Positions 54,729-63,920 of a stretch of 64,000 nucleotides of DNA are shown here, one piece after another. The stretch is from Microbacterium sp. SLBN-154. GTDB taxonomy: Bacteria > Actinomycetota > Actinomycetes > Actinomycetales > Microbacteriaceae. The first letter of the stretch is position 1, and each line of letters starts with the position of its first letter. The position numbers were made by a program, and so were the translations under genes. A model generated the notes under the pieces. That model had not been told where the DNA came from, searched no databases, and worked only from the letters and a program-made list of their open reading frames with translations. The stretch spans positions 434,001-498,000 of the forward strand of contig NZ_VFNL01000001.1 of NCBI RefSeq assembly GCF_006715565.1. The letters run 5' to 3'.

Positions 54729-54754
54729 TCGAAACGATTCGGTATCCTTCTCGG
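54729..54754 (+). promoter_or_regulatory. LacI-type operator and leaderless promoter
   Basis: TCGAAACGATTCGG (54729-54742) fits the AAnCGnTT core of LacI operators and touches TATCCT (54743-54748), which is 6 nt before the GTG at 54755. Binding would block RNA polymerase. Confidence 0.6.
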
Positions 54755-55987
54755 GTGGAACTCGTCCTGACCCGTCCTCAGCTGGTGCGCTGGCGTACCG
54801 CCGTCTTCGCGATCTTCATGGCCAGCGGTCTGAGCATCGCGACGTGGGCATCGCGGGTGCCCGCCATCAAGAGCGCGCTGGGCGTGGACAACGTCGAGAT
54901 CGGGTTCCTCCTCCTCGGCGCCGGCATCGCGTCCATCCTCGGACTCTCCCTCGCGTCGGCCGTGCTCGCCCGCTTCGGTGCCAAGCGCGGCATGCTCGGC
55001 GCGATGATCACCTTCGCCGCCGGTGTCGCGATCGTCGGCGTGGGTACCGACGCCGTCCCCTCGTACGCGATCGTCCTGCTCGGTCTGTGCCTCTTCGGCT
55101 TCGGCAACGGCGCGGTCGACGTGATGATGAACGTCGACGGCGCGGCGATCGAGAAGCAGTCGAACAAGACGATCCTCCCCCTCTTCCACGCCTTCTTCAG
55201 CTTCGGCACCGTCATCGGGGCGGGCGTCGGCGCCCTCGCCGCCGCGGCCGGCATCAACGTGCTGGCCCACACCGTGACGATGGCGGTCGTCGTGCTCGTC
55301 ATCGCCCTGGTCACCTACCCGGCCGTTCCGGCCCGCGAGCTGGCCGAAGACCCGACGCCGGGCGAGAAGGTCGACTGGCGCACGCGTCTGCACTCCAACC
55401 TGTCGGCCTGGCGTGAGCCGCGTACCTACGCGCTCGGCGTGATCATGCTCGGCATGGCCTTCGCTGAGGGCGGTGCCAACGACTGGCTGGCCCTGGGGGT
55501 CGTGGAGGGCCATGGTGCAACCGAGGCCGTGGGCGCCGCGGGGCTCACCGTCTTCTCGGTCAGCATGACCGTCGTGCGCGTGCTGGGCGGACCGCTCGTC
55601 GACCGCTTCGGTCGTGTCAACACCCTCAGGATCCTGGCGGTCACCGCCGCGATCGGCCTGCTGCTGTTCATCCTCGCCCCCAATCTGCCGCTCGTCTTCG
55701 TCGGCGCGGCGCTCTGGGGCGCGGGAGCATCGCTCGGGTTCCCCCTGGGCATGTCCGCGGCCGCCGACGATCCGGCCCGCGCGGCCGCCCGGGTGAGCGC
55801 GGCGGCGACCATCGGCTACGTGGCCTTCCTCTGCGGGCCGCCCATCCTCGGGTTCATCAGCGAGCAGATCGGGCTGCTGAACACGCTGTTCATCCTGGTC
55901 GCGCTCATCGTGGCATCCGGTATCGCCTCTCCTGCCGCGCGCCCGATCGCCGGGTCGACCGTCGGCGCAGGGCACCCGCACCACTGA
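54755..55987 (+). CDS. MFS transporter (YbjJ-like)
   Basis: A 410-residue carrier with 12 spans. The first part ATWASRVPAIKSALGVDNVE is the hallmark of the YbjJ-type MFS group; later GNGAVDVMMNVDGAAIEKQS and FAEGGANDWLALGV are also typical. The C-terminal tail is a short His-rich end. Substrate unknown, perhaps a sugar or drug, since a LacI regulator controls it. GTG start is set by the -10 box. Confidence 0.9.
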   Translation: MELVLTRPQLVRWRTAVFAIFMASGLSIATWASRVPAIKSALGVDNVEIGFLLLGAGIASILGLSLASAVLARFGAKRGMLGAMITFAAGVAIVGVGTDAVPSYAIVLLGLCLFGFGNGAVDVMMNVDGAAIEKQSNKTILPLFHAFFSFGTVIGAGVGALAAAAGINVLAHTVTMAVVVLVIALVTYPAVPARELAEDPTPGEKVDWRTRLHSNLSAWREPRTYALGVIMLGMAFAEGGANDWLALGVVEGHGATEAVGAAGLTVFSVSMTVVRVLGGPLVDRFGRVNTLRILAVTAAIGLLLFILAPNLPLVFVGAALWGAGASLGFPLGMSAAADDPARAAARVSAAATIGYVAFLCGPPILGFISEQIGLLNTLFILVALIVASGIASPAARPIAGSTVGAGHPHH

Positions 55988-56014
55988 GCCTCCTCATCAC
56001 ATCGGTTCGGCGAC

Positions 56015-56026
56015 TACGCTCGACGG
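56015..56026 (+). promoter_or_regulatory. -10 box of a leaderless promoter for nucS
   Basis: TACGCT (56015-56020) is followed by 6 nt and the GTG at 56027. Confidence 0.5.
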
Positions 56027-56722
56027 GTGCGTCTGGTCATCGCTCGCTGCTCCGTCGACTACACGGGCCGCCTCACCGCTCATCTCCCGCTCGCGACGCG
56101 CCTGCTCGTCCACAAGGGCGACGGGAGTCTGCTCGTGCACTCCGACGGCGGCTCCTACAAGCCGCTGAACTGGATGAGTCCGCCGTGCACCCTGACGGTG
56201 CAGACGCCGGATGAGGATGCCGCTGCGGCCGGCGTGCTCGAGCAGTGGCGCGTCACGCACGCCAAGACCGGCGACGCGCTCCTCGTGCACGTATACGAGG
56301 TGCTGCACGACACGTCGCACGACCTCGGGATCGACCCGGGCCTGCAGAAGGACGGCGTCGAAGCCGACCTTCAACGGCTGCTCGCAGAACAGGTCGCGAT
56401 CGTGGGGGAGGGGGTCTCGCTCGTGCGGCGGGAGTTCCCCACCGCCATCGGACCCGTCGACCTGCTGCTGCGCGACCCCGAGGGCGGCACCATCGCCATC
56501 GAGGTCAAGCGCCGCGGCGACATCGACGGCGTCGAGCAGCTCACCCGCTACCTCGAGCTGCTCAACCGCGATCCGCACCTCGCGCCGGTGAGCGGCGTCT
56601 TCGCCGCCCAGGAGATCAAGCCCCAGGCGCGGGTCCTGGCCGCCGATCGCGGCATCCGGTGCCTCACCCTCGACTACGAGGAGATGAAGGGCGTCGACTC
56701 GGGGCACCTGCGGCTCTTCTGA
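56027..56722 (+). CDS. nucS: Mismatch endonuclease NucS
   Basis: The 231-residue NucS (EndoMS) acts in the non-canonical mismatch repair of Actinobacteria and archaea. The N-terminal DNA-binding half opens [20 protein letters not shown]; the C-terminal RecB-like nuclease has the active-site segments [20 protein letters not shown] and [18 protein letters not shown]. The tail [10 protein letters not shown] fits the clamp-binding end. Its presence agrees with the lack of MutS/MutL in actinobacteria. GTG start fixed by the box upstream. Confidence 0.96.
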   Translation: MRLVIARCSVDYTGRLTAHLPLATRLLVHKGDGSLLVHSDGGSYKPLNWMSPPCTLTVQTPDEDAAAAGVLEQWRVTHAKTGDALLVHVYEVLHDTSHDLGIDPGLQKDGVEADLQRLLAEQVAIVGEGVSLVRREFPTAIGPVDLLLRDPEGGTIAIEVKRRGDIDGVEQLTRYLELLNRDPHLAPVSGVFAAQEIKPQARVLAADRGIRCLTLDYEEMKGVDSGHLRLF

Positions 56723-56752
56723 CCGGCTCTGTCCGGTCAGACCCTGCGTGGC

Positions 56753-57424
56753 TCAGCGTCGCGCCCGTACCAACGCTGCTGCGTGCGTGCGGCTGCGTGC
56801 ACCGAGCTTGGCGAGCACATTGGACACGTGCGTCTTGACGGTGGTGAGCGAGATCCCGAGACGCAGGGCGATCTCCGCATTCGAGAGACCCTCGCCCAGC
56901 GCGGTGAGGACGTCGTGCTCTCGTTCGGTCAGTCCGGCCGACACCACCGCACTCGTCTGGCGGAGGCCTCCGCTCACAGCTTCATCGCCGTCTGCAGTGG
57001 GAGTCGCGCGCGGGAGCAGGCCGAGAGCGCGCCGGGTGACACGGGGGTCGAGCACACCGTCTCCCTGCGCCACCGCATGGACCGCCGCCACAAGGGATGC
57101 CGCGTCGACGGTCTTGAGCAAGAAGCCGACGGCGCCGGCGGTAAGCGCGCCCGCCACCAGCTCCTGCTCGTCGAAGCTCGTGAGAACGAGGACGTCGCCG
57201 CATCTCTCCGCGACGATCTGCCGCGTGGCTTCGACGCCGTCCATACCCGGCATTCGCAGGTCCATGAGAACGACGTCGGGTTTCAGTGCGCGGGCGTTGC
57301 GCACGGCAACGGCGCCGTCCGCTGCTTCTCCGACGACATCGATCCCGTGCGATTCGAGCATGATCCGAAGACCCTCGCGGATCGCGCCATGGTCGTCGAC
57401 CAGAAGAACCCGGGGCGCCGTCAT
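56753..57424 (-). CDS. NarL/LuxR-type response regulator
   Basis: This 223-residue two-domain regulator has a receiver with Asp 55 in VVLMDLRMPG and the acidic pair DD near residue 10, and a LuxR-type DNA-binding domain (LTEREHDVLTALGEGLSNAE, then GISLTTVKTHVSNVLAKLGA). It is co-transcribed after the histidine kinase, whose stop its ATG overlaps by 4 nt. The target set is unknown; the GAP family gene divergent from the kinase is the nearest candidate. Confidence 0.93.
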   Translation of the reverse strand: MTAPRVLLVDDHGAIREGLRIMLESHGIDVVGEAADGAVAVRNARALKPDVVLMDLRMPGMDGVEATRQIVAERCGDVLVLTSFDEQELVAGALTAGAVGFLLKTVDAASLVAAVHAVAQGDGVLDPRVTRRALGLLPRATPTADGDEAVSGGLRQTSAVVSAGLTEREHDVLTALGEGLSNAEIALRLGISLTTVKTHVSNVLAKLGARSRTHAAALVRARR

Positions 57425-58611
57425 AGCGGCACTTCCCGTGGGAGGAGTGCTCGCACCGACCATCCCGATGTCGTCGGCCCGGCGTCGAGCGTCCCCTCGA
57501 GGGCTCGAACCCGCTCGCGGAGCAGCTCGAGCCCCCACCCACTGCCGGGAAGCTCGGGCGCGGTGATCGGTCCGCCGCCACGCGAGACCACCCGGACGTC
57601 GACCTCGCGGGTGTCGGCGGTCAGGAAGACGGTCGCCTCGCCGCCCGACGCGTGTCGCACGCAGTTGGCGAGCGCCTCCTGAACGATGCGGGCGGCAGCC
57701 TGATCCACCGCCGCCGGCAGCGGCTCGGTGATGCTGTCGCGAAGCGTCACGGTCAGGCCCGAGCGCTCGGCGTCACGCACCATGGCAGGAATCGTCGTGG
57801 TACCGGCGCTGATCACCAGGGGGGCGTCTCCGGTGCGCAGCACCGCGATCATCGATCGCAACGCGTCGTGCGCCCGCAGGCTCGAATCTCGAACCGCACG
57901 CAGCGCCGAAGCGTCCCGATCGGACTGGGCGGGGTCGCTCAGGGCCGCCTCGGCGCGGATGGCCACCGCCGACACGTGCCCGGCGACCAGGTCGTGGAGC
58001 TCGCGCGCCATGGCCTCCCGTTCGCGTTCGACGGCTTCGTGTCGATCTCGTACGGCCAGACGTTCGGCATCCTCGGCACGCTGACGGTGCAGCGCAACCA
58101 ACTCCTGCGACTGGGCCGTTGACGTCCCCCACCAATACGCGACACCGAGCAGCCCTGCGGTTTGCATGGCCATGAGGATTGCCACGCGTGGTTCCCCCGT
58201 GCTCAGTCCCGCCCCGAGCGCCGAAGCCGCGGCGAAGACCAGGACGACGGCCAGGATGCGACGACGGATCCGGGCGGTCGCCCTCACGACCGCGGCGTAC
58301 AGCAGGTCCAGCGTCACGATGACCGGCACGACGCCGCTGACCGTGAGCACGTCTCCGACGAGCAGCACACCGGCGAGCACCAGCCCAAGGAGAGGGGCGC
58401 GATCCCGGAGGAGCACGAGGGCTGCCGCGGGGAGTCCTGCGAGGAGGGTCCACCACGGGGACACAGGGTCGGAGAGGAGGGAAAGAGAGCTCCATAGGCC
58501 GGTGAATCCCACTGCTGCCCCGAGGAGGGCTCCCAGCGCATACCCGATGGCATCGACGGCAGGTCGACGGGCGCTGATCCGCTTCCGCCACGAGATGGTC
58601 GTCGCCGGCAT
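57421..58611 (-). CDS. Sensor histidine kinase (HisKA_3 type)
   Basis: A 396-residue membrane kinase. Four to six spans occupy the first ~150 residues, then a linker helix and the dimerisation box MARELHDLVAGHVSAVAIRA with the phospho-acceptor His, and a HATPase_c domain (IVQEALANCVRHASGGEATV, GSGWGLELLRERVRAL). It is the partner of the NarL-type regulator. A start 12 nt earlier is possible. Signal unknown; the membrane domain is of the DUF-like sensor type with little outside loop. Confidence 0.9.
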   Translation of the reverse strand: MPATTISWRKRISARRPAVDAIGYALGALLGAAVGFTGLWSSLSLLSDPVSPWWTLLAGLPAAALVLLRDRAPLLGLVLAGVLLVGDVLTVSGVVPVIVTLDLLYAAVVRATARIRRRILAVVLVFAAASALGAGLSTGEPRVAILMAMQTAGLLGVAYWWGTSTAQSQELVALHRQRAEDAERLAVRDRHEAVEREREAMARELHDLVAGHVSAVAIRAEAALSDPAQSDRDASALRAVRDSSLRAHDALRSMIAVLRTGDAPLVISAGTTTIPAMVRDAERSGLTVTLRDSITEPLPAAVDQAAARIVQEALANCVRHASGGEATVFLTADTREVDVRVVSRGGGPITAPELPGSGWGLELLRERVRALEGTLDAGPTTSGWSVRALLPREVPL

Positions 58612-58730
58612 GGACCCATGCAATCACGCAGGAGGGTCCGTGACCTCCGTCGAAAGGACGATGACCGACCGGACCGGAATCGTCCCTTCTGCCGATGCCT
58701 CACCCGGGTCGGGCGGTCGACGGTGGAACC

Positions 58731-59516
58731 ATGGACCTCCTTCCCGGCGTGCCGCTGCCCCTGACCCTCCTCGCGCTCGCGCTCGTCGACTCCCTGAGCA
58801 TCGGCACTCTGCTCATTCCGCTCTTCCTCCTCGTGGCACCCGGCAGAGTGAGAGCAAGCAGAGTGCTGGTCTACCTGTCGACGATCGCCGCGTTCTACTG
58901 CGCCGTCGGAGCGCTGGTCCTCCTGGGTGCCGTCAATCTCGCCGAGGTCGCGCAGGACGCGCTGGTCTCTCCTCCCGGGCGGTGGGGTCGGCTGATCATC
59001 GGAGTTGCGCTGGTGATCGTTGCTTTCGCAATACCGACCAAGACCGACGTCCGGGCGACGGTCACCGCAGCAACGGCGACTGCTGATGACGCGGCTTCAG
59101 CCGCGGATCACCCGTCGCCGGGTCCCGGACGACTCAGCCGATGGCGAGACCGCCTCCTGGATCCGACGACGCGAAAGCGCGGAGTCGTGGCAGTGGCGGC
59201 GGGGGCAGGCATCATCGAGGTGGCCACCATGCTCCCCTACCTGCTCGCCATCTCGGTCCTCGCGTCATCCGATCTCTCGTCCGTCGCGCAGGTGACGGCA
59301 CTAGTCGGGTATTGCGTGATCATGATTCTCCCCGCGACCCTCCTCCTCTTTCTGCGCGTGCTGGCCCACCGGGTTCTGGAGCGCCCCCTCCAGCGGATGA
59401 CCGCATGGCTGCAACGCACAGCGGCAGAGAACACGGCGTGGATCATCGGAATCGTGGGCTTCCTCATCGCGCGCGATGCGATCTCCGACCTCGGGGGCCT
59501 CGGCTTCCTGGGGTGA
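58731..59516 (+). CDS. GAP family (Sap-like) membrane protein
   Basis: A 261-residue protein with six spans in two groups. VDSLSIGTLLIPLFLLVAPG at the start and GAGIIEVATMLPYLLAISVL in the middle match the PF11139 group (GAP, Sap), of which one member helps glycolipid traffic in mycobacteria. Here the role is only inferred as export of small lipids or solutes. It is divergent from the two-component system. GGTGGA lies before the ATG at 58731. Confidence 0.82.
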   Translation: MDLLPGVPLPLTLLALALVDSLSIGTLLIPLFLLVAPGRVRASRVLVYLSTIAAFYCAVGALVLLGAVNLAEVAQDALVSPPGRWGRLIIGVALVIVAFAIPTKTDVRATVTAATATADDAASAADHPSPGPGRLSRWRDRLLDPTTRKRGVVAVAAGAGIIEVATMLPYLLAISVLASSDLSSVAQVTALVGYCVIMILPATLLLFLRVLAHRVLERPLQRMTAWLQRTAAENTAWIIGIVGFLIARDAISDLGGLGFLG

Positions 59517-59546
59517 CCGGCGGTCCGTGCGTGCTCCGCGGACTTG

Positions 59547-59559
59547 TAGCGTGGAGGTC
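59547..59559 (+). promoter_or_regulatory. -10 box directly before the HAD gene
   Basis: TAGCGT (59547-59552) is followed by 7 nt (GGAGGTC) and the ATG at 59560. The spacer itself reads as a ribosome binding site, so either mode is possible. Confidence 0.45.
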
Positions 59560-60258
59560 ATGTCGACGCGCTCACCCTGGACCTGCATCCTGTGGGACGT
59601 CGACGGCACCATCATCGACGCTTCCGTCGGCATCCTCCGCCGTCTCACCGTCACACTCGAGCACTTCGGCAAGCCCGCGCCCACGCGGGAGGAGCTGGCC
59701 CACTGGATCGGGCCGCCGATGTACGAGTCGTTCCAGGTGAATGTCGGCATGACACCCGCCGAGTCGACCGAGGCCGTGGCGTTCTACCGCACCCTCGGCA
59801 AGCAGGAGGGCTACACCACCGATGCGCGGCTCTTCCCCGGCGTCGCCGAGATCATCCGGGACGCCCACGCCGCCGGCATCCCGCAGGCGACCGCCAGCTC
59901 GAAGCCGGAAGTGCAGGTGGTCTCCCTCATGGACCACTTCGACCTCTCGCCCCTCTTCACCGCCATCGCCGGGGCGACCCCCGACGAGAAGACGCTGAGC
60001 GCGAAGTCCGACATCGTCGCCGAAGCCCTGCGCCGCCTCGAGACCGCCGGCGTCGACACCGACCGGCCCGTACTGATCGGTGACCGCCACCACGACATCG
60101 AGGGCGGCGCCGAGCACGAGGTGCCCGTGATCTTCGTGACCTGGGGATTCAGCTGGCCGCATGAGGCCGAGGGAGCGCAGGCCGTCGTCTCGGATGCGGC
60201 GCAGCTGCGAAGGCTCCTCCTCGTCTCGGACGACGACTCCACCGACGGCGACGGCTGA
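59560..60258 (+). CDS. HAD-family hydrolase (phosphoglycolate phosphatase-like)
   Basis: A 232-residue HAD phosphatase with DVDGT as motif I (about residue 13; Asp pair), a cap domain with GPPMYESF, motif II in ATASSKPEVQ, and motif III/IV in LIGDRHHDIEGG. It belongs to the Gph/PpaX-like subgroup that dephosphorylates phosphoglycolate or nucleotides; the substrate is not determined. The start is fixed by the -10 box. Confidence 0.9.
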   Translation: MSTRSPWTCILWDVDGTIIDASVGILRRLTVTLEHFGKPAPTREELAHWIGPPMYESFQVNVGMTPAESTEAVAFYRTLGKQEGYTTDARLFPGVAEIIRDAHAAGIPQATASSKPEVQVVSLMDHFDLSPLFTAIAGATPDEKTLSAKSDIVAEALRRLETAGVDTDRPVLIGDRHHDIEGGAEHEVPVIFVTWGFSWPHEAEGAQAVVSDAAQLRRLLLVSDDDSTDGDG

Positions 60259-60270
60259 GCGAGGCGCCCG

Positions 60271-61557
60271 ATGACCGAGCAGGCCGATGACCTCCTCCGC
60301 TGGGTGATCCCTGCCGCCGTCGTGTTCGGTGTGACAGCTCTCGCCGTCGTCGCCGGGCTCATCGCCTTGCGCCGCTCACGGCGCTCACCCAAGGCGCGTG
60401 CCGCCGCCGAGGCGGCGCGGAGCGACGCCGGTCGCGCCCTGGTGAGACTCGATGACGCGGTGGACGACCTCGACATCGAAGTGAGCCTCTCGGGAGCGCT
60501 CTACGGCGGCGACGCCCCGACGACGCTGCGCCGCGCGCGGATGAGCGCCCAGCACGTGCGCGACGACGGATTCGAGGAGTACCGGCGCCTGGCCGCGCGG
60601 CTCGAGAGCGGCGAAGAAGCGGCGCGGGTGCGGCGCGCCGCCGAGGCGATCACCCGACGCGTGGAGGCCGCCCTCCGCACGGTCGACGGCGCCCGCACCG
60701 CGCATGCCGCGTGGGTGACCGCGCACGTCTCGGCAGCCGACCAGGTTCGCTCGGCGCAGGCACGGCTGGTCGAGGTGCGGGCGGCGATGGGCGATCCCGA
60801 AGCCCTCATCGCACAGCTCGCCCGGTTCGACGAGCGTGAATGGAAGGATGCCGCGGCGGCAGCCCGAGCCGCCGTCACCGAAGCCGACGAGGCCGAGGAA
60901 CGCCTCGCCGAGGCGTCGCGCTCAGCAGCCGACCCGACGCGCAACGCCCTCGCCGAACTCGCCGCGGGCGAGCGGGCGCTTCGGCGCGCCGAGGCCGATG
61001 CCCGGACGCTCGAGGAGACCTACCGCCTCATCACGCAGGCGTCGCAGGCGCTTGCGGACGAGTTCGATTCGGCGCGGGGTGCGCTCCGGGCCGCAACGGC
61101 GATCCGGGCCAAGCTCGAACCCGCCGATGCGGAGCGCCTCGGCGACGAGATCCGGGCCGTCGCATCCTCCCTCGACGGGCTCGAGCCAGGAGCGGCACGC
61201 CGCCCCACCCATACGATCAGCGAGATCGCGCGGCTGCGCGACCGCCTCGACCGGGCCCTCGGCGATGCGCGCACCGCGCAGCAGCGGCTCCGCGGGGCCC
61301 GCACCGCCCTGCCCGGCACCCTCGCCGCCGCGCGCAACGGGGTCGCCCTCGCCGAAGCGGCGATGGCGGGGGTGCGCACCGGCGCGGATGCGCGGGCACG
61401 CCTCATCTCTGCGCAGCGCGACCTCGCGGCTGCCCGGCAGGCTCAGGATCCGGTCGAGGCGCTCGACGCCGCCCGGCGCGCGCTCCGGCACGCCGAAGAC
61501 GCGCAAGCGCTCGCACAGTACGCCGCGGGCAGCGGCGGCGCCATCGATCCCGCGTGA
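60271..61557 (+). CDS. Membrane-anchored long coiled-coil protein
   Basis: The 428-residue protein has one N-terminal span (about 9-33) and then an almost fully helical, Ala/Arg/Glu-rich cytosolic region to the end, with strong heptad-like patterns. It resembles TPM/YgcG-associated or PspA-like proteins of actinobacteria only in architecture; no family motif is certain. It starts 12 nt after the HAD gene and may be co-transcribed with it. It parallels the architecture of the 30.3 kb gene. Confidence 0.75.
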   Translation: MTEQADDLLRWVIPAAVVFGVTALAVVAGLIALRRSRRSPKARAAAEAARSDAGRALVRLDDAVDDLDIEVSLSGALYGGDAPTTLRRARMSAQHVRDDGFEEYRRLAARLESGEEAARVRRAAEAITRRVEAALRTVDGARTAHAAWVTAHVSAADQVRSAQARLVEVRAAMGDPEALIAQLARFDEREWKDAAAAARAAVTEADEAEERLAEASRSAADPTRNALAELAAGERALRRAEADARTLEETYRLITQASQALADEFDSARGALRAATAIRAKLEPADAERLGDEIRAVASSLDGLEPGAARRPTHTISEIARLRDRLDRALGDARTAQQRLRGARTALPGTLAAARNGVALAEAAMAGVRTGADARARLISAQRDLAAARQAQDPVEALDAARRALRHAEDAQALAQYAAGSGGAIDPA

Positions 61558-61573
61558 GACGGCGCGCCCTCGC

Positions 61574-61586
61574 TAGGGTGAGTGCC
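61574..61586 (+). promoter_or_regulatory. -10 box of a leaderless promoter
   Basis: TAGGGT (61574-61579) is followed by 7 nt and the ATG at 61587. Confidence 0.5.
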
Positions 61587-63704
61587 ATGGCGGGGGCGGG
61601 CGACGAGGCGGGCGTGGTCACGACGAAGGATGCCGCGAGTGCGACGCCGCGCGCGCCGCATCCGGTCATCCGGGTCATCGGTCGAATCCCGGCGACGCTC
61701 ACCCTGGTCGCCCTCATCCTCGCGGCCGGTGTGATCTGGCAGGGCCTGTGGCGTCCGTTCGAGGCCGCCGACCTGTACGACACCGTCGCCTACGGCCTTC
61801 CCGCGCTCCTGGAGGGGCGGTGGTGGACACCGATCACCGGCACGTTCTTCGTGAACCAGCCGTGGGTGTACGTCTTCACCATCGCCGGCTTCTGGGGCAT
61901 GGCCCATCTGGAATACCATCGCGGCACGCGCGTCGCCCTGGCGTACTTCTGGATCGGCCAGCTCTTCGCCGTCTGCGCGACGGCGCTGCTGCTGTGGTGC
62001 GCAGCGCTTCTGCCGTGGGAGTGGGCGCAGACCGAGGCGGCCGCGCTGGATGTGGGCGCCTCGGGCGGCACCATGGCGTGCATCGCGGCGGCGGTCGGCC
62101 TCTTCCCGCCACCGTGGCGGGTGCGCGCCTGGCTCGTGCTGCTCGGCTTCGTCTTCGTCGCGCTGCTGTTCTGGGGCGCGCTCCCCGACCTCGAGCACGT
62201 CGTCGCCGTCGTGCTCATCCTCTTCGTCGACCGGTCGCTGCGCCTCCAGCGCATCACGGTGCGCGAGCAGAGACTTCTGGCCTTCGTGACGATCGTCGTG
62301 CTCGGCGTCATCCAGATCGCCCTCATCATCGTGCCGACCAACGGGCCGTTCGGTCCCACCGAACCGGTCTCGGGCGGCTTCTTCGACGTCGCCGTCGACA
62401 CCGTCATCATCGCCGTCGTCGCCAACGGCCTGCGTCTCGGGCGCCGCTGGGCATGGGTGCTCGCCGTCGTCCTCGGCATCCTCAACGTGCTCGTCGGTGT
62501 GCTGATCCTGGTCGCGATCACCGTGAGCACCGAGGCCCAGGTCGAGGTCGTGATCGACGGCGAGACCGAGATCGGTCTCGTCTCGGCGGCGCTCTGGCTG
62601 ATGCTCGTGATCTATCTCGTCTGGGTGCGCGCGGCGTTCCGCGCGAAGCCGCGCCGCGGGTTCGGCGTGACACCGCTGCCGACCGTGGCCGACGTGAAGC
62701 AGATGATCCGCGCCGACGGTGGCGGCACCCTGTCGTGGATGGCGACGTGGGAGGGCATGGCCTACGCCCGGACGACCGGGGGCGTCGTGCCCTACCAGCG
62801 GCACCTCGGCACGGCCATCGCCCTCGGCGATCCGCTCGGGCCGGAGGAGTCGCGGCCGGGCTCGGTGCGCGAGTTCGCCGATGCGGCCGAGCGCGCGGGA
62901 CTCATCCCCTGCTTCTTCAGTGCCGGCGAAGCCACCCGCGCGGCGGTTCCCGACGGATGGCGGAGTCTCGTCGTCGCCGACGACACGATCGTCGACCTCC
63001 CCGGCCTGCAGTTCACGGGCAAGGCGTGGGGCGCGGTGCGCTCGTCGCTCAATCGCGCCGAGCGCGAGGGCATGACATTCCGGATGACCCGGCTCGGCGA
63101 CGAGCCGTGGGGCGTTCAGGCGCAGCTGCGCGCGATCTCGGAGGCGTGGGTGGGCGACAAGGGCCTCCCCGAGATGCGGTTCACCCTGGGAACGCTCATC
63201 GAAGCGGCCGACCCCGAAGTGCGTCTGGCGTTGGCGCTGTCGCCCGCGGGCGACGTCGACGGCTTCCTCTCGTGGCTGCCCGTCTACGGCGCGGGCGGCG
63301 AGGTGCGCGGGTGGACGCTCGACCTCATGCGCCGCCGCGAAGGCGGCTTCGGCCCGGTGATGGAGTTCCTGATCGGATCATCCGCGCGGCACTTCGCCGA
63401 CGAGGGCGCGGCCGTGCTCTCACTCTCGGGCGCGCCGCTCGCCCACGAGAACCCGGCCGACGCCGGGGTCATCGCCGACCTCACCGACCGCCTCGCGCAG
63501 ATGCTCGAGCCGGTCTACGGGTTTCGGTCGCTGCACCGGTTCAAGCAGAAGTTCAACCCGCGCTACGAGACGATGTACCTGCTGTACCGCGATGAGGGCG
63601 ACCTGTCGCGGATTGCGGCCGGCCTCACCCGTGCGTTCCTCCCCGACGCGACCCTCCGGCAATTCGCCGGCGCGGGCCTGGAGCTGGTTCGCGGGAAGGA
63701 CTGA
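61587..63704 (+). CDS. DUF2156 / MprF-like phosphatidylglycerol lysyltransferase-type protein
   Basis: The 705-residue protein has an N-terminal membrane part with about eight spans, including a rhomboid-like half (WWTPITGTFFVNQPWVYVFT, AALDVGASGGTMACIAAAVG), followed by a DUF2156 domain (about 375-700) with the GNAT-like core (GTAIALGDPLGPEESRPGSV, FTGKAWGAVRSSLNRAEREG and FGFRSLHRFKQKFNPRYE-type end). MprF-like enzymes put lysine or other amino acids on phosphatidylglycerol and help resist cationic peptides. Substrate is not shown. The start is fixed by the -10 box. Confidence 0.87.
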   Translation: MAGAGDEAGVVTTKDAASATPRAPHPVIRVIGRIPATLTLVALILAAGVIWQGLWRPFEAADLYDTVAYGLPALLEGRWWTPITGTFFVNQPWVYVFTIAGFWGMAHLEYHRGTRVALAYFWIGQLFAVCATALLLWCAALLPWEWAQTEAAALDVGASGGTMACIAAAVGLFPPPWRVRAWLVLLGFVFVALLFWGALPDLEHVVAVVLILFVDRSLRLQRITVREQRLLAFVTIVVLGVIQIALIIVPTNGPFGPTEPVSGGFFDVAVDTVIIAVVANGLRLGRRWAWVLAVVLGILNVLVGVLILVAITVSTEAQVEVVIDGETEIGLVSAALWLMLVIYLVWVRAAFRAKPRRGFGVTPLPTVADVKQMIRADGGGTLSWMATWEGMAYARTTGGVVPYQRHLGTAIALGDPLGPEESRPGSVREFADAAERAGLIPCFFSAGEATRAAVPDGWRSLVVADDTIVDLPGLQFTGKAWGAVRSSLNRAEREGMTFRMTRLGDEPWGVQAQLRAISEAWVGDKGLPEMRFTLGTLIEAADPEVRLALALSPAGDVDGFLSWLPVYGAGGEVRGWTLDLMRRREGGFGPVMEFLIGSSARHFADEGAAVLSLSGAPLAHENPADAGVIADLTDRLAQMLEPVYGFRSLHRFKQKFNPRYETMYLLYRDEGDLSRIAAGLTRAFLPDATLRQFAGAGLELVRGKD

Positions 63705-63713
63705 GCCCCTGCG

Positions 63714-63920
63714 TCAGACGGGACGGATGTTCTCGGCCTGCAGGCCCTTGGGACCCTGCGCCACCTCGAACTCGACGCGCTGGTTCTCCTCGAGGGAGCG
63801 GTAGCCGCTCGCCTGGATGGCCGAGTAGTGCGCGAACACGTCGGCGCTCCCGTCATCCGGTGCGATGAAGCCGAAGCCCTTCTCGGAGTTGAACCACTTG
63901 ACCGTGCCCTGCGTGCTCAT
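63714..63920 (-). CDS. Cold-shock protein
   Basis: A 68-residue CspA-type RNA-binding protein with RNP-like motifs in [20 protein letters not shown] and DVFAHYSAI. It acts as an RNA chaperone on folded transcripts in the cytoplasm. GAAGGCAG precedes the ATG. The 80 nt upstream to the window edge hold its leader; no -10 box can be firmly fixed. It is convergent with the DUF2156 gene with 9 nt between stops. Confidence 0.95.
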   Translation of the reverse strand: MSTQGTVKWFNSEKGFGFIAPDDGSADVFAHYSAIQASGYRSLEENQRVEFEVAQGPKGLQAENIRPV

